Shown: positions 25,911-36,031, numbered from the stretch's first letter. The stretch is 64,000 nucleotides of DNA from Rhizobium binae (GCF_017357225.1 NZ_CP071604.1:3289001-3353000), one strand, 5' to 3'. Notes: a model not told the origin generated them from the sequence alone. Numbers and translations: made by a program.

Positions 25911-26035
25911 TGCCCCCTCAACCCCCCTTCGGGCACCTTGTCCCCGAGGGGTGAAGGGGAAACAAGATGCCGCCTCGAGTCTCTTCTCCCCAGCGGGGAG
26001 AAGGTGGCGGCGGCGGGATTAGGGGCCACACGGCA
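25911..26035. repeat. Dispersed palindromic intergenic repeat, copy 1
   Basis: A C/G-rich element between the convergent deacetylase and bacA genes. Its block CTCTTCTCCCCAGCGGGGAGAAGGTG (25981-26006) is itself palindromic and recurs with one change at 38411-38436 in the xdhA-xdhB gap. The flanks (CCCCTCA at left, GGATTAGGGG at right) are roughly inverted. Confidence 0.6.
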
Positions 26036-26079
26036 CACCAGGCATTAAAGCCACCTCCCATCCGATCAAGCCTTACCCG

Positions 26080-27345
26080 TCAACCATCGGCGTGCACGAC
26101 GCCCACTTCGCGTTCCAGATAACGCTGATCGATTTCCGGCAGCGGTTCGTCATCGATGGCCGCCTCGAAGGCCTTCAGACGTTTGTGAATGGAAAGCAGC
26201 TCGATGATCGTCGTCCAGGAGTTGACCAGATACTGGAACGAGTTGCTGACTTGGCCGAAGGCGGTCGAGATCTGCTGAAAAATGCCGTAGGTGATGGCGC
26301 CCGCGACGATTGTCGGCACCAGCATGAAGACCACGAACAGCGCGTCAGCCTGGATATAGAAATAGCGGGCGACGTTGAAATACATATAGTGGAAATACAT
26401 GCGGTAATAGTTCCGGCGAACATTCCCGAAGAGCTCTCGGACTGTTGGCGGTTGCGCCCGGTCCGGATGGTCCTCGCCGTAAACCAGTTCCTTGCGATAA
26501 GCGGCCTCGACGCGCTGGTTGCGGAAGTTCAGGCCCGGCAGCTTGATGCCGACGACTGCCAGCAGCACCGTACCGAACGCCGACCAGAAGAGCGCCAGCC
26601 AGAAGAGCGAATTTGCCACCGGGCCGATGAACGGCAGTTCCGTTACATAATGCGAGAGCGCCAGAAGAATCGGGAGGAAGACCACCAGCGTCATCACCGA
26701 GTTGATAAGGCTGATTCCGAGACCTTCGAGGGTGCTGGAAAAGCGCATCGTGTCTTCCTGAACGCGCTGTGAGGCGCCCTCGATGTGCCGCAGCTTTTCC
26801 CACTTCGACATGTAGAAATTGTTCATCGCCGTGCGCCAGCGGAAGATGTAGTGGCTGGTGAAGAAGTCGGTCATGATCGACACGAACATGCTGAGGAATG
26901 CGATCTGGCAGAAGACCCACATCAGGCTGTAAAAATTGTCGACGGAAATGCCCGGCTGCTTCGACAAGGCGTTCTGCAGAAGATCGCCGAATGGCCGGCG
27001 CCAATTGTTGATCACGACGCTGATCTGGACACCGAAATAGGTCACGAAGATGATCAGTGCCGAACCCCAGATCGACCACAGCTTCCAGGGGTGATGCAGC
27101 GCCTTCACATGCCATGCGCCGCAGAAGATTACTGCCGACAGAAGAAAATAACTGTAAAACCAGACGTTTTCCGACATCAGGAAAAACGAGAGGTCAATCG
27201 CTTGTTGCTCCTCGGGAACCGGTGCGTAGCCGAGCGATGCACCGAGACCGGCGGCAAAAAGATACCAACCAGCAATGGAAACCAGGGTCCAAATGACGAG
27301 CGAAGTGAAGAACGCCTTGGGCTGGGGAAAAAACGAATGAAACAC
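26080..27345 (-). CDS. bacA: BacA peptide transporter (SbmA/BacA family)
   Basis: 421 residues, about seven to eight membrane helices, the length of BacA of Sinorhizobium and Rhizobium. It opens MFHSFFPQPKAFFTSLVIWT; conserved later segments include YIFRWRTAMNNFYMSKW and QRVQEDTMRFSSTLE, typical of the SbmA/BacA domain. There is no fused ATPase, which separates it from the BacA-related ABC proteins. BacA imports proline-rich and NCR-type antimicrobial peptides and is needed for bacteroid survival and for very-long-chain fatty acid modification of lipid A. Monocistronic. Confidence 0.93.
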   Translation of the reverse strand: MFHSFFPQPKAFFTSLVIWTLVSIAGWYLFAAGLGASLGYAPVPEEQQAIDLSFFLMSENVWFYSYFLLSAVIFCGAWHVKALHHPWKLWSIWGSALIIFVTYFGVQISVVINNWRRPFGDLLQNALSKQPGISVDNFYSLMWVFCQIAFLSMFVSIMTDFFTSHYIFRWRTAMNNFYMSKWEKLRHIEGASQRVQEDTMRFSSTLEGLGISLINSVMTLVVFLPILLALSHYVTELPFIGPVANSLFWLALFWSAFGTVLLAVVGIKLPGLNFRNQRVEAAYRKELVYGEDHPDRAQPPTVRELFGNVRRNYYRMYFHYMYFNVARYFYIQADALFVVFMLVPTIVAGAITYGIFQQISTAFGQVSNSFQYLVNSWTTIIELLSIHKRLKAFEAAIDDEPLPEIDQRYLEREVGVVHADG

Positions 27346-27470
27346 GGGGAGCTTTGCTTTCCTGAACTGTGAGTTTCGGCAGTGTCGCGGAACACTGATT
27401 GTGCCGGAAACTAAGGCAGTTCGAAGGAAGCAGCAATGGCTTCGGCCGATTGTTACGGAGATGTAACCGG

Positions 27471-28685
27471 TTAGGCGACTTTCTTGATCACCGGCATCAC
27501 CAGCGCGCCGCAGACCAGGAGTGCAGCGGCTGCGATCACCGTTGGGACGGTGAAACTGCCTGAGCGTTCGGCGATCCAGCCGGCAACGATTGGCCCCACG
27601 ATCTGACCGAGGCCGAAGGCGGCGGTCATCATGGCCAGGATCCGCCGCGGACTCTTGGGCGAAAGCTTGCGGCCGATCTGCAGCCCGTAAGCGGTGATCG
27701 CCAGGAACGTCGCGCCGAACAGTGCGCCGCCGATCAGCGGTGCGACCGAAGGCGGCAGCGCCACCGTCGCAAGCACGCCGGCCGCCTCGACCAGAAGCGC
27801 CGCGACATAGACGCCGCCGAGCCCGAGCGGCCTCACCAGCGGCTTCCAGGCAAACAGCGCCACCGCCGCCGTCACACCGGCGATGAACCAGCAGAGGAAT
27901 TCAACGAAAGCTCCCGTTGCCGCGAGGCGGGCGATGGTGACGAGGAAGGTCGCGGTGATGACATAGCCGAAGCCGAACAGGCCGTAGGACAGGGTTACCA
28001 GCACCATCGGCCGGCTCCAGATGAGCGCCGGCTCCTTGCCCGCCTGCGCCGTTTGCGCCGGCGCCGACGGCAGCAGAAGATAGACGGCGACGAGACTTAT
28101 CGCACAATAGATCGCCCCGCCGATCCAGTCGGCGCGCCAGCCGCCCGGCCCGTCGTGAAAGCCGAGACCCACCAATAGCACCATCACCGAGGATAGTGCG
28201 ATCCCCGCCCCCGGGCCGCCGAAATGCGCCGCTTGCACATGGTCGTTGCCGGCCGCCGCCCCGTGACTGAGCACGATCGACGAGGTGAAGACCATCGCAA
28301 AGGCGCTGGCGAGGCCGGCCAGGAAGCGGATGACGGCGAAGACCGCGACGGAATCGGTGGCGGCCATGGCCGCGAGCAGAATTGCGGTGGCAAGCAGCGC
28401 CGAGAGTGCCACCAGCCGCTCGCGCCCCGCCGCCCAGCCATAGGCCGCAAGCACGGCGCCGACGAGATAGCCGACGAAATTCGCCGAGGCGATGAAGCCC
28501 GCATCCGCTGCCGAAAGCGGCACCCCGCTGATCATCCCCGGCAGGATCGGCGTGTAGGAGAAGCGCCCGAACCCCATGGCCGCCGCCATGGCAACGGCGC
28601 CGGCACCGGCAGTGGCAACGAGGTTCGGCTGGGAGTGAGGCGGGCGGGAAAGCATGCAGTGCTTATCGCGCCGCAGCACCGGCAT
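27471..28685 (-). CDS. YbfB/YjiJ-type MFS transporter
   Basis: 404 residues, about twelve transmembrane helices. The N-terminal MAAAMGFGRFSYTPILPGMI is the recognisable opening of YbfB/YjiJ permeases, and SANFVGYLVGAVLAAYGWAA follows in helix 2. The probable translation start is either ATG 28685 or ATG 28655; neither has a good ribosome-binding site. It is divergent from a padR-type gene with direct repeats in the shared promoter, so it is a likely target of that repressor and a candidate efflux pump. Substrate unknown. Confidence 0.82.
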   Translation of the reverse strand: MPVLRRDKHCMLSRPPHSQPNLVATAGAGAVAMAAAMGFGRFSYTPILPGMISGVPLSAADAGFIASANFVGYLVGAVLAAYGWAAGRERLVALSALLATAILLAAMAATDSVAVFAVIRFLAGLASAFAMVFTSSIVLSHGAAAGNDHVQAAHFGGPGAGIALSSVMVLLVGLGFHDGPGGWRADWIGGAIYCAISLVAVYLLLPSAPAQTAQAGKEPALIWSRPMVLVTLSYGLFGFGYVITATFLVTIARLAATGAFVEFLCWFIAGVTAAVALFAWKPLVRPLGLGGVYVAALLVEAAGVLATVALPPSVAPLIGGALFGATFLAITAYGLQIGRKLSPKSPRRILAMMTAAFGLGQIVGPIVAGWIAERSGSFTVPTVIAAAALLVCGALVMPVIKKVA

Positions 28686-28764
28686 CGCAAACGACTATTT
28701 CTGATCGGTCGATCAATTTCCGGAAAGGTCGAAAAAATCTCGGCTCGCCTTGAAAGTGAGTATC

Positions 28765-28789
28765 TTACGACATATGTTTTACGACATAT
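28765..28789. promoter_or_regulatory. Direct repeats in the PadR/MFS divergent promoter
   Basis: TTACGACATAT occurs at 28765-28775 and 28779-28789, a 14-bp period. Between them ATGT-N6-ACAT forms a dyad of the kind PadR-family repressors recognise (ATGT/ACAT half-sites). Confidence 0.5.
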
Positions 28790-28822
28790 CCAACGATACA
28801 TCTAGCGATGAAGGGAAAAGCC

Positions 28823-29383
28823 ATGAGAGGTTTTAAAGGCGGCATGTTCGGCGAAGCGTTTCGCATGGGCCGCAAATTCGCGGCAGGCGATCTGCAGCTC
28901 GTCATCCTGGCCTTGCTCGCTGAGCAGCCGCGCCATGGTTACGAATTGATTAAGTTGCTGGAGGAGCGTTCCGGCGGCTTCTATGTGCCGAGCCCCGGCG
29001 TCATCTATCCCGCACTCACCTATCTTGAGGAAACCGGTCTTGCCGAAGTTGAGAGCGAGGGCACCAAGAAGCTTTATCGCATCACCGAGGCCGGACGCCG
29101 CCGCGTCGAGGAAAACCGCGACATGATCCTGCACACACTCGCCAAGCTCGAACGCATCGGCGAGAAGATGGCCTATGTAAAGCGCGTTTTCGAAACCGAC
29201 CGCCACGGCGCCGACAGCGATGACGGCGACTTCATGCAGGACGGCGGCGACATCCGCGCTGCCCGCATGTTGCTGCGCTCGGCGCTTAGGATGCGCTATC
29301 CCTGGTCGAAAGCCGAAGCCGCCCGCATCGCCGGAATATTGGAACGCGCTGCGACGGAGATCTTGCAGGGCGGCAAGCCGTAA
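28823..29383 (+). CDS. PadR-family transcriptional regulator
   Basis: 186 residues. The winged helix begins LQLVILALLAEQPRHGYELI, continues VPSPGVIYPALTYLEETGLA and ends with the wing TKKLYRITEAGRRRVEE, all classic PadR. A C-terminal helical dimerisation segment follows. The N-terminus is Gly/Phe/Arg-rich (MRGFKGGMFGEAFRMGRKFA), as in many proteobacterial PadR proteins. ATG 28823 is preferred because AAGGGA sits 8 nt before it; an ATG at 28808 lacks this. Confidence 0.87.
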   Translation: MRGFKGGMFGEAFRMGRKFAAGDLQLVILALLAEQPRHGYELIKLLEERSGGFYVPSPGVIYPALTYLEETGLAEVESEGTKKLYRITEAGRRRVEENRDMILHTLAKLERIGEKMAYVKRVFETDRHGADSDDGDFMQDGGDIRAARMLLRSALRMRYPWSKAEAARIAGILERAATEILQGGKP

Positions 29384-29532
29384 ACGCGGGGGTGAAGACG
29401 GGGCGGTGCCAAGGATGAGGCGCAGGCGACACACGCACAGCCTCCAAGAGAGCCTCATCCTGAGGTACCCCGGAGGGGGCCGAAGGGCAAGGCGGGTGCG
29501 CTGACGCCCCACCAAGGAATACCCTGAGCTTC

Positions 29533-30291
29533 CTACGACCGCCCGTCCGGCAAAGTCAAAATCACCGGTCCGTTGCGAGTCGCGACCACCGTGTGCTCAT
29601 ATTGCACGGTCGGCGCCTTCGGATCGGCATAAAGTGTCCATGCATCGTCGCCGCCCTCGGCCCATGTGGCGCCGAGTGAAAGGAACGGCTCGACCGTAAA
29701 GACGAGACCATCCGTCATGACCCGCTTTTCCGATGGATCCGGCCAGGTCGAGAGCTCGGCCGGCTCCTCGTGCAGCGAACGGCCGACCCCGTGGCTCGCC
29801 AGATTGGCGACCAGCGTGTAGCGGTTCTTCTGGGCGAAAGCGCCGACCGCGGTACCGATCTTTGCCAGCGGCTCACCCGATTTCACCTGGTTCAGCCCGA
29901 CCCAGAGCGCCCGCCGTCCGTCGCGGCAGAGCCGTTCGATCTTTGGCTTGACCGGCGGCATAGCAAAGGAAGCGCCGGTATCGGCGAAGAAGCCGTCTTT
30001 CTCGGCCGAGACGTCGATATTGATCAGGTCGCCGGCCTGAATGACACGTGGCCCGGGAATGCCGTGGGCGATTTCCTCGTTGACGCTGATGCAGGTGGCG
30101 CCGGGAAACTGGTAGCAGAATTCCGGCGCCGAGCGCGCGCCGGAATCCTCAAGCACCTTGCGGCCGATCCGGTCGAGCTCCAGCGTCGTCATGCCCGGCT
30201 CCATCGTTGCCGCCATCACCTGGATGGCGTTGGCGCAGATCCGGCCGATCTCCTTGAGCTTTGTCAGTTCATCGTCGTTTGCGATAACCAT
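29533..30291 (-). CDS. map: Methionine aminopeptidase type I
   Basis: 252 residues, pita-bread metalloprotease. Metal ligands are visible: the two Asp in LINIDVSAEKDGFFADTGAS, His in LASHGVGRSLHEEP, Glu in VFTVEPFLS and Glu in QYEHTVV. It removes initiator methionine. ATG 30291 has GGAAG upstream; the open frame continues 66 nt further without conservation. Rhizobia commonly carry two map genes; the SLHEEP and TWPDPSEKR details suggest this may be the secondary one. It lies 37 bp downstream of the monooxygenase gene. Confidence 0.92.
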   Translation of the reverse strand: MVIANDDELTKLKEIGRICANAIQVMAATMEPGMTTLELDRIGRKVLEDSGARSAPEFCYQFPGATCISVNEEIAHGIPGPRVIQAGDLINIDVSAEKDGFFADTGASFAMPPVKPKIERLCRDGRRALWVGLNQVKSGEPLAKIGTAVGAFAQKNRYTLVANLASHGVGRSLHEEPAELSTWPDPSEKRVMTDGLVFTVEPFLSLGATWAEGGDDAWTLYADPKAPTVQYEHTVVATRNGPVILTLPDGRS

Positions 30292-30328
30292 TCGTATCTT
30301 CCGGCCTTGCGGGCGCGGCGCAGCCGCC

Positions 30329-31390
30329 TCAAGCGGTGGCTTTCGCCCCTTCGTCACTTTCAGTCAATGCCTTTCTGACGATCGGCGCGACTTTCGTCCC
30401 GTAGAGCTCGATGCCGCGCATGATCTCAGCATGTGGCATCAGGCCGATCGCCATCTGCAATAGGAAGCGGTCGTTCCTGAAAAGCCTGTGATGAGCGATG
30501 ATCTTTTCCGCGACCGCCTCCGGATCGCCGACGAACAGCGCGCCGTTCGGCCCGCGCGACAGGTCGAACTGCGCCCGGCTGGTCGGTCCCCAACCGCGCT
30601 CGCGGCCGATGCGGTTCATCACTTCGGCCTGCGGCCCGTAAAACCGGTCGGCGGCGGCCTCGGTCGTATCGGCGATGAATCCGTGAACATTGATGCTGGT
30701 CTTCAGCTTCGCCTGGTCCTGCCCTGCGCGGCGCGCCGCCTCGCGATAGAGATCGAAAAGCGGAGCGAATCGGCGCGGTTCGCCGCCGATGATTGCGAGC
30801 GCCACCGGCAGACCGAGCGCGCCGGCGCGCGCCACGGACTGCGGCGTACCGCCGACCGCAACCCACAACGGCAGCGGATCCTGCAATGGCCTGGGATAGA
30901 CGCCGCGCCCACGGATCGGCGCGCGAAGCTCGCCTTCCCATTCCACCGTCTCGCTGTCGCGCAGCGCCAGGAGCAGATCGAGCTTCTCTTCGAAAAGCTG
31001 GTCGTAATCTTCGAGATTGTAGCCGAACAGCGGGAAGGACTCGATAAAGGAGCCCCGCCCCGCCATGATTTCGGCCCGGCCGTTGGAAATCAGATCGAGC
31101 GTCGCAAATTGCTGAAAGACGCGCACGGGATCGTCGGAAGAGAGCACGGTGACGGCGCTCGTCAGCCGGATATTCCTGGTCTTGACGGCTGCCGCCGCCA
31201 GTGCGACGGCGGGAGCCGACGCCGCATAATCCGGCCGGTGATGTTCGCCGAGCCCGAAGACATCGAGGCCCACCTGATCGGCAAGTGCGATCTCCTCGAT
31301 CAGATGCTTCAGCCGTTCAGCCCCCTCCGCTCCCTTGCCGCGGGAAGGGTTAGGATTGACGTCCGCAAAGGTGTAAAGGCCGAGTTCCAT
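30329..31390 (-). CDS. Luciferase-like (LLM class) flavin-dependent monooxygenase
   Basis: 353 residues. Starts [15 protein letters not shown], then [15 protein letters not shown] and [24 protein letters not shown] strands of the bacterial luciferase TIM barrel, with [12 protein letters not shown] lining the flavin site. It would use FMNH2 or F420-like cofactor on an unknown substrate. ATG 31390 has AGGATG at good spacing; upstream in-frame starts at 31399 and beyond are not conserved. Its C-terminal end lies just before map on the same strand, so the two may be cotranscribed. Confidence 0.85.
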   Translation of the reverse strand: MELGLYTFADVNPNPSRGKGAEGAERLKHLIEEIALADQVGLDVFGLGEHHRPDYAASAPAVALAAAAVKTRNIRLTSAVTVLSSDDPVRVFQQFATLDLISNGRAEIMAGRGSFIESFPLFGYNLEDYDQLFEEKLDLLLALRDSETVEWEGELRAPIRGRGVYPRPLQDPLPLWVAVGGTPQSVARAGALGLPVALAIIGGEPRRFAPLFDLYREAARRAGQDQAKLKTSINVHGFIADTTEAAADRFYGPQAEVMNRIGRERGWGPTSRAQFDLSRGPNGALFVGDPEAVAEKIIAHHRLFRNDRFLLQMAIGLMPHAEIMRGIELYGTKVAPIVRKALTESDEGAKATA

Positions 31391-31604
31391 TGTCCGCATC
31401 CTGTTGCATTCCGCCCGGAGATAAGGATCGCCGAGACCGGGCGCAAATACAAACTCTGGAACAGAATGTTCGAGAATTTCGATAGCGGTGGTATGTCCTA
31501 TTGGTTGCGTCGTAAAGAGTCTCTGCGCCGTTTGCACAGCGCTGCTGGATTCCTGTGACAAGCAGAGGAATCCAGCAGTCGCGGGTCCACGCGACGGAGA
31601 CTCG

Positions 31605-31897
31605 TCACAGACTGAGCAGATGAAACGAAATATGCTCCCACTCAGGATTATCCCGCTCGATCAGATTAAGCTTCCACTGCCGCGGCCATTTCTTGATCGT
31701 CTTCTCCCGCGTGATCGCTATCGTCAGCAGATCATGCTCCTCAAACCACACCAGCGTCTTGACGCCATATTTCGATGTGAAGCCCGGTGTCACAGCTCAT
31801 TCTGATGCTCGTATAATCGCCCGGCTAGGTCCCGCGTCACGCCGGTAGAGAGCGTGCCGTTGAGTGCAGATGCGAGGATGTGGACGTATCCTTTCAC
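31605..31897 (-). pseudogene. Frameshifted GIY-YIG nuclease gene
   Basis: Two minus-strand frames together encode one short GIY-YIG (URI-type) endonuclease. From a GTG at 31897 the first frame reads GYVHILASALNGTLSTG, then TRDLAGRLYEHQNEL, and stops. The second frame resumes at 31793 as TPGFTSKYGVKTLVWFEEHD and runs to 31605 ([19 protein letters not shown]). The frames differ by two bases at about 31793. In addition the second motif, normally YTG/YIG, reads STG, so the conserved Tyr is lost. Intact relatives are about 95-100 residues. No functional product is expected. Confidence 0.8.
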
Positions 31898-32074
31898 GTC
31901 TGCAAATTGACACAGGCTACATCCGACGTCGACCGAGACATCGCCACACCCAACTCAACATTCCACTCTAAAATCAACGACTTCACAGCTTCCGCGGAAT
32001 CAGCTTCCAAGCAACCTCAAACCCTACTTGAAGCATCGGGACGGCGCCGCCCAGCGCGCCACTTTACCCGGCGC

Positions 32075-32548
32075 TCACATCTTCGCCAGCAATTCCGCCA
32101 GCTGGTCCGCAGCCTTGCCCCATCCCTCGTGGAAACCCATCTTCTCGTGCGCTTCCTTGTCCTCGGCCCGCCAGTGCAGTGCCTTGGCCGTATATTTCGT
32201 CCTGCCATTGCCGAGGTCCTCGAGCAGGATAACCCCCGTGAAGAAAGGTTTTTCGGCAAGGACCCAGGCGCTGGAATAGGCATCGGTAAAGACGATTTTC
32301 TCGCTCTCGACGAGCTCGAGATAAACGCCGCGGTTCGGATACTGATTGCCTTCGGGATCCTGCATGACGATGACATTGGAGCCGCCGGGGCGGACGTCGA
32401 GCGTCGCTTCCGCGACACTCCAGGGTCGCGGTACGAACCACTGTTTCAGCAGGTCGGGATCGGTCCATGCCTTATAGATCTTCTCACGCGGGGCGTCGAA
32501 TTCGCGAACCAGGGTGAGTTCATGTTGCGTGCTTGCGGTCATTTCCAC
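32075..32548 (-). CDS. SRPBCC / AHSA1-like domain protein
   Basis: 157 residues, a single START/Bet v1-like helix-grip domain. The N-terminal strand TLVREFDAPREKIYKAWTDP and DLLKQWFVPRPWSVAEATLD are classic AHSA1 (activator of Hsp90 ATPase) features, ending with the long C-terminal helix GFHEGWGKAADQLAELL. Such proteins probably bind small hydrophobic ligands; function unknown. It lies upstream in orientation next to the ECF42 pair, often neighbours with YCII and AHSA1 genes in rhizobia, which suggests a shared regulon. Confidence 0.85.
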   Translation of the reverse strand: MEMTASTQHELTLVREFDAPREKIYKAWTDPDLLKQWFVPRPWSVAEATLDVRPGGSNVIVMQDPEGNQYPNRGVYLELVESEKIVFTDAYSSAWVLAEKPFFTGVILLEDLGNGRTKYTAKALHWRAEDKEAHEKMGFHEGWGKAADQLAELLAKM

Positions 32549-32640
32549 ATCTCTCCATTTGAATGAGACTTGTTTCCTGTCAGGTTGTTACAAGGACGTG
32601 TCGAACTTCGCCGTTCCGACAGCGCGCCGCTTTTTCCTGA

Positions 32641-33900
32641 CTAATTTGCGATCGGCTGCGTGGGCTCTTCCTGCATCTTGTCGATCTGCCGGCGGATATG
32701 GGCCGCCTCGGCCGCCGAATGGGCAAGCGCGATGGCGCGATCGAAGGCTTCGCGCGCCTGGCAGGTCAAGCCGAGCTGCTGCAGCAGCCCGCCCCGCAGG
32801 CCGTGATAGTAGAAATAGCCGCCGAGCTTCTCGCCAAGCGTATCAATGAGATCGAGCGCGTCCTTTGGCCCGTGCAATTTGGAAACAGCGACCGCGCGAT
32901 TGAGCGTCACGACAGGGGAAGGCTGAACACGCTCCAGCGCGCGATAGAGCAGATCGATTTCCACCCAGTCGGTATCGTCAGCGCGTTTCGCACGAGAATG
33001 GATGGCGGCGATGGCCGCCTGAAGCTGATAAGGGCCGGGCTGGCGGTGCCGCAGCGCCTTGTCGAGCAGCGCCAGCGCTTCGTTGATGAAGGGCTGGTTC
33101 CAAAGCGAACGGTTCTGATCTTCGAGCAGCACGATTTCGCCCTCGGCGCTGAAGCGCGCCGGCCGGCGTGAAATCTGCAGAAGCATGAGCGCAAGCAGCC
33201 CCATCAGCTCCGGTTCGGCGGGAAAAATGTGCAGCATCAGCCGCCCCAGCCGAATCGCCTCATCACTGAAGGCGGCGGCTTCATGCTTCGGGTCGGCCTG
33301 ACTGTAGCCCTCATTGAAGATGAGGTAGATCATCGTGCTGACGATCGAGAGACGTTCGGCCCTCTCCTCAGGACTCGGCGTTTCGAACGGCACGCCGGCC
33401 TTTGCGACGCGCGCCTTAGCCCGGGTGATGCGCTGCTCCATGGCGCTTTCGGAGACCAGGAATGCGCGGGCGATCTGCTGCACCGAAAGGCCGGACACGA
33501 TGCGCAGCGCCAGCGCGATCTGCTGGGTGGCCGGCAGGTCCGGATGGCAGCAGATAAAAAGTAGCCGCAGGATATCGTCGCGATAATTGGAATCGTCCAG
33601 CCGCTCGGCGATATCGCTTTCGGCATCCTCGGTATCGGAAATAACATCCTCATCCGGCAGCGCCTGAAGCTTCGACCGCTTGCGCACCGCATCGATCCCG
33701 CTGTTGCGGCCGACGAATATGAGCCAGGCCGTCGGATCGCGTGGCGGTCCTTTCTCCGGCCAGGTCCGGATCGCCCTCAGGCATGCCTCCTGAAACGCCT
33801 CTTCCGCCGTGTCGAGATCGCGGAAATAGCGCAGCAGCGCACCAAGCGCCTTCGGGCGGGCCGAGGCAAGAGCAAGGTCGATCCAGGCAATATCGGTCAT
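32641..33900 (-). CDS. ECF42-type RNA polymerase sigma factor with C-terminal TPR-like domain
   Basis: 419 residues. Sigma-2 region: LLRYFRDLDTAEEAFQEACL and the -10 recognition helix around RDPTAWLIFVGRNSGIDAVR. Sigma-4 region: QQIALALRIVSGLSVQQIAR and LVSESAMEQRITRAKARV. The remaining roughly 230 residues (from RLSIVSTMIYLIFNEGYSQA) form the helical extension unique to ECF42, which replaces an anti-sigma factor. Its start overlaps the stop of the DGPF/YCII gene (ATGA), the canonical ECF42 pairing. Confidence 0.93.
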   Translation of the reverse strand: MTDIAWIDLALASARPKALGALLRYFRDLDTAEEAFQEACLRAIRTWPEKGPPRDPTAWLIFVGRNSGIDAVRKRSKLQALPDEDVISDTEDAESDIAERLDDSNYRDDILRLLFICCHPDLPATQQIALALRIVSGLSVQQIARAFLVSESAMEQRITRAKARVAKAGVPFETPSPEERAERLSIVSTMIYLIFNEGYSQADPKHEAAAFSDEAIRLGRLMLHIFPAEPELMGLLALMLLQISRRPARFSAEGEIVLLEDQNRSLWNQPFINEALALLDKALRHRQPGPYQLQAAIAAIHSRAKRADDTDWVEIDLLYRALERVQPSPVVTLNRAVAVSKLHGPKDALDLIDTLGEKLGGYFYYHGLRGGLLQQLGLTCQAREAFDRAIALAHSAAEAAHIRRQIDKMQEEPTQPIAN

Positions 33901-34271
33901 GATGCAGCATCTCCCGGCCTGAAGACGTAGAACGGCCGAATTTCGTAAGAGGTCGAACCGGGATTGACCGATGAAAGCTGCTTCGAGAAGGCCACGGCCT
34001 CGTCGAGGGTTTCGAAGTCAACCACGTAGAAGCCGAGAAGCGCCTCTTTTGTTTCCGCAAAAGGCCCGTCGATGACCAAGGGCTCGTCCTTGCCTTTGCG
34101 CACCGTGGTCGCAGCCGTCGTCGGCATCAGCCGCCCGACGGGACCGAGCTTGCCGGCTTTCGCCAGCGGCTCCTGCACGGCGTAAAGTTTCTCCATGACG
34201 GCAGCCTCCTCCTCCTGGGTCCAGGCGAAGACGGTTTCCTCGTGAGCGTAACAAAGGATTGCATAATGCAT
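33897..34271 (-). CDS. YCII-related DGPF-domain protein, ECF42 partner
   Basis: 124 residues. Starts MHYAILCYAHEETV and carries the defining motif VIDGPFAETKEALLGFYVVD. The alpha/beta barrel family is almost always encoded with ECF42 sigma factors and is part of their regulon; biochemical function is unknown. ATG 34271 has GAGGAG upstream. It is the first gene, overlapping the sigma gene by 4 nt. Confidence 0.9.
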   Translation of the reverse strand: MHYAILCYAHEETVFAWTQEEEAAVMEKLYAVQEPLAKAGKLGPVGRLMPTTAATTVRKGKDEPLVIDGPFAETKEALLGFYVVDFETLDEAVAFSKQLSSVNPGSTSYEIRPFYVFRPGDAAS

Positions 34272-34383
34272 CGGGTCACTCCTCTTTCCGAATGACGAAG
34301 GAGTAACCGCTTGGCCGACAGGTCGCATCAAAAAATTATCGTGGTCAGCTGCGCCCGAAGGAACGATCGGCCGCAGTTGAAGA

Positions 34384-35877
34384 CTAGCTCTCGCTCAGCG
34401 TCCGCCGGACAGCACTCTTCCAACCCTTGAGCTTGGCCGCCCGCACCTTCTCATCCATATCGGGCTCGAACCGCCGGTCGCGTTTCCACGTCGCCGAAAA
34501 GCCGTCCCTGTCGGGCCAGACCCCAGCCCGGCTGCCGGCGAGCCAGGCGGCACCGAGCGCCGTCGTCTCGAGAATGACCGGGCGGTCGACGGGGGCATCG
34601 AGCAGGTCGGCGAGGCGCTGCATCGTCCAGTCGGAGGCGACCATGCCGCCGTCGACGCGTAGCACGGTATCCTCGGTGCCGTTCTTCCAGTCCTTCTGCA
34701 TCGCGTCGAGCAGGTCCCGCGTCTGGTAACAGACGGCTTCGAGCGCCGCTCGGGAGAATTCCGCCGGGCCGGTATTGCGTGTCAGCCCGAATATGGCACC
34801 GCGCGCCTTGGCGTCCCAATGCGGCGCGCCCAGCCCGGTAAAGGCGGGCACGAGATAGACCTCCTGCGTCGGATCAGCCTTTTCGGCAAGCGTGTTGGTC
34901 TCGGCGGCGCTGCCGATGATCCCGAGTCCGTCCCGCAGCCATTGCACCGCTGCGCCGGCGATGAAGATCGACCCCTCGAGGGCATAGGTCGTCTCACCGT
35001 TCAGGCGATAGGCGATGGTGGTCAGCAGTCGGTTTTTCGAGCGGACCATATCGGCGCCGGTGTTGAGCAGTGCGAAACAGCCGGTGCCATAGGTCGATTT
35101 CAGCATGCCCGGCGCAAAACAGGCCTGACCGATGGTTGCCGCCTGCTGGTCGCCGGCAACGCCGAGGATCGGGATCGGCGCGCCGAAGATATTGGCGTCG
35201 ACCGTCCCGAAATCGGCGGCGCAATCCTTCACCTCCGGCAGCATGGCGGCCGGCACGCGCAGAATATCGAGCAGATCCTCGTCCCAGCTATTTTCGGCGA
35301 TGTTGTACATCAGGGTGCGCGAGGCGTTGGTGGCGTCGGTGACGAAACTCTTGCCGCCGGTCAGCCGCCAGATCAGGAAGGTGTCGATCGTCCCGAAGCA
35401 GAGATCGCCCTTGGCGGCGCGCGCACGCGCGCCCTTCACGTTGGCGAGCATCCAGGAAAGCTTCGTTCCGGAGAAATAGGGATCGAGGAGCAGGCCGGTC
35501 TTCTTGGTGAACAGCCGCTCGAGATCCTGCCGCTTCAGATTATCGCAATAGCTCGCCGTGCGCCGGTCCTGCCAGACGATGGCATTCTGGATCGGCCGGC
35601 CCGTCTCGCGCTCCCATACGACGACCGTCTCGCGCTGATTGGTAATGCCGAGTGCAGCAACATCGCTCGCCGTAATCCCGGCGTCGCGCAAAGCCATGTT
35701 GACGGTCGAAACGACCGAATCCCAGATCTCCTCGGCATCGTGCTCCACCCAGCCGGAACGCGGATAGATTTGCGTGAATTCCTTCTGGCCCTTGCCGGCG
35801 ACATGCATATCACCATTGAAGACGATCGCCCGCGTCGATGTCGTTCCCTGATCGATCGCCAGAACATATCCACTCAT
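34384..35877 (-). CDS. glpK: Glycerol kinase
   Basis: 497 residues of FGGY kinase fold. ATP-binding phosphate-1 motif [14 protein letters not shown] at the N-terminus, the substrate loop [19 protein letters not shown], and the adenosine motif [14 protein letters not shown]. Converts glycerol and ATP into glycerol 3-phosphate. ATG 35877 has an excellent GAGGAGGG site. No glycerol facilitator, transporter or dehydrogenase gene lies next to it; it is divergent from the bdhA-xdh operon with about 155 bp between. Confidence 0.95.
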   Translation of the reverse strand: MSGYVLAIDQGTTSTRAIVFNGDMHVAGKGQKEFTQIYPRSGWVEHDAEEIWDSVVSTVNMALRDAGITASDVAALGITNQRETVVVWERETGRPIQNAIVWQDRRTASYCDNLKRQDLERLFTKKTGLLLDPYFSGTKLSWMLANVKGARARAAKGDLCFGTIDTFLIWRLTGGKSFVTDATNASRTLMYNIAENSWDEDLLDILRVPAAMLPEVKDCAADFGTVDANIFGAPIPILGVAGDQQAATIGQACFAPGMLKSTYGTGCFALLNTGADMVRSKNRLLTTIAYRLNGETTYALEGSIFIAGAAVQWLRDGLGIIGSAAETNTLAEKADPTQEVYLVPAFTGLGAPHWDAKARGAIFGLTRNTGPAEFSRAALEAVCYQTRDLLDAMQKDWKNGTEDTVLRVDGGMVASDWTMQRLADLLDAPVDRPVILETTALGAAWLAGSRAGVWPDRDGFSATWKRDRRFEPDMDEKVRAAKLKGWKSAVRRTLSES

Positions 35878-36031
35878 CAAAGCCCTCCTCAAACATATCA
35901 TTATCGTTGCAAATCAATAGGACACGGATACCGATGAGAAAAGCGAATAAAGCGGAATTGCCAGTCCGCCGGCTTTGGGCATAACCTCGCCGGCAACGCT
36001 GCACCGCGGCATCCGCCCCAGGGAGAAAAAC

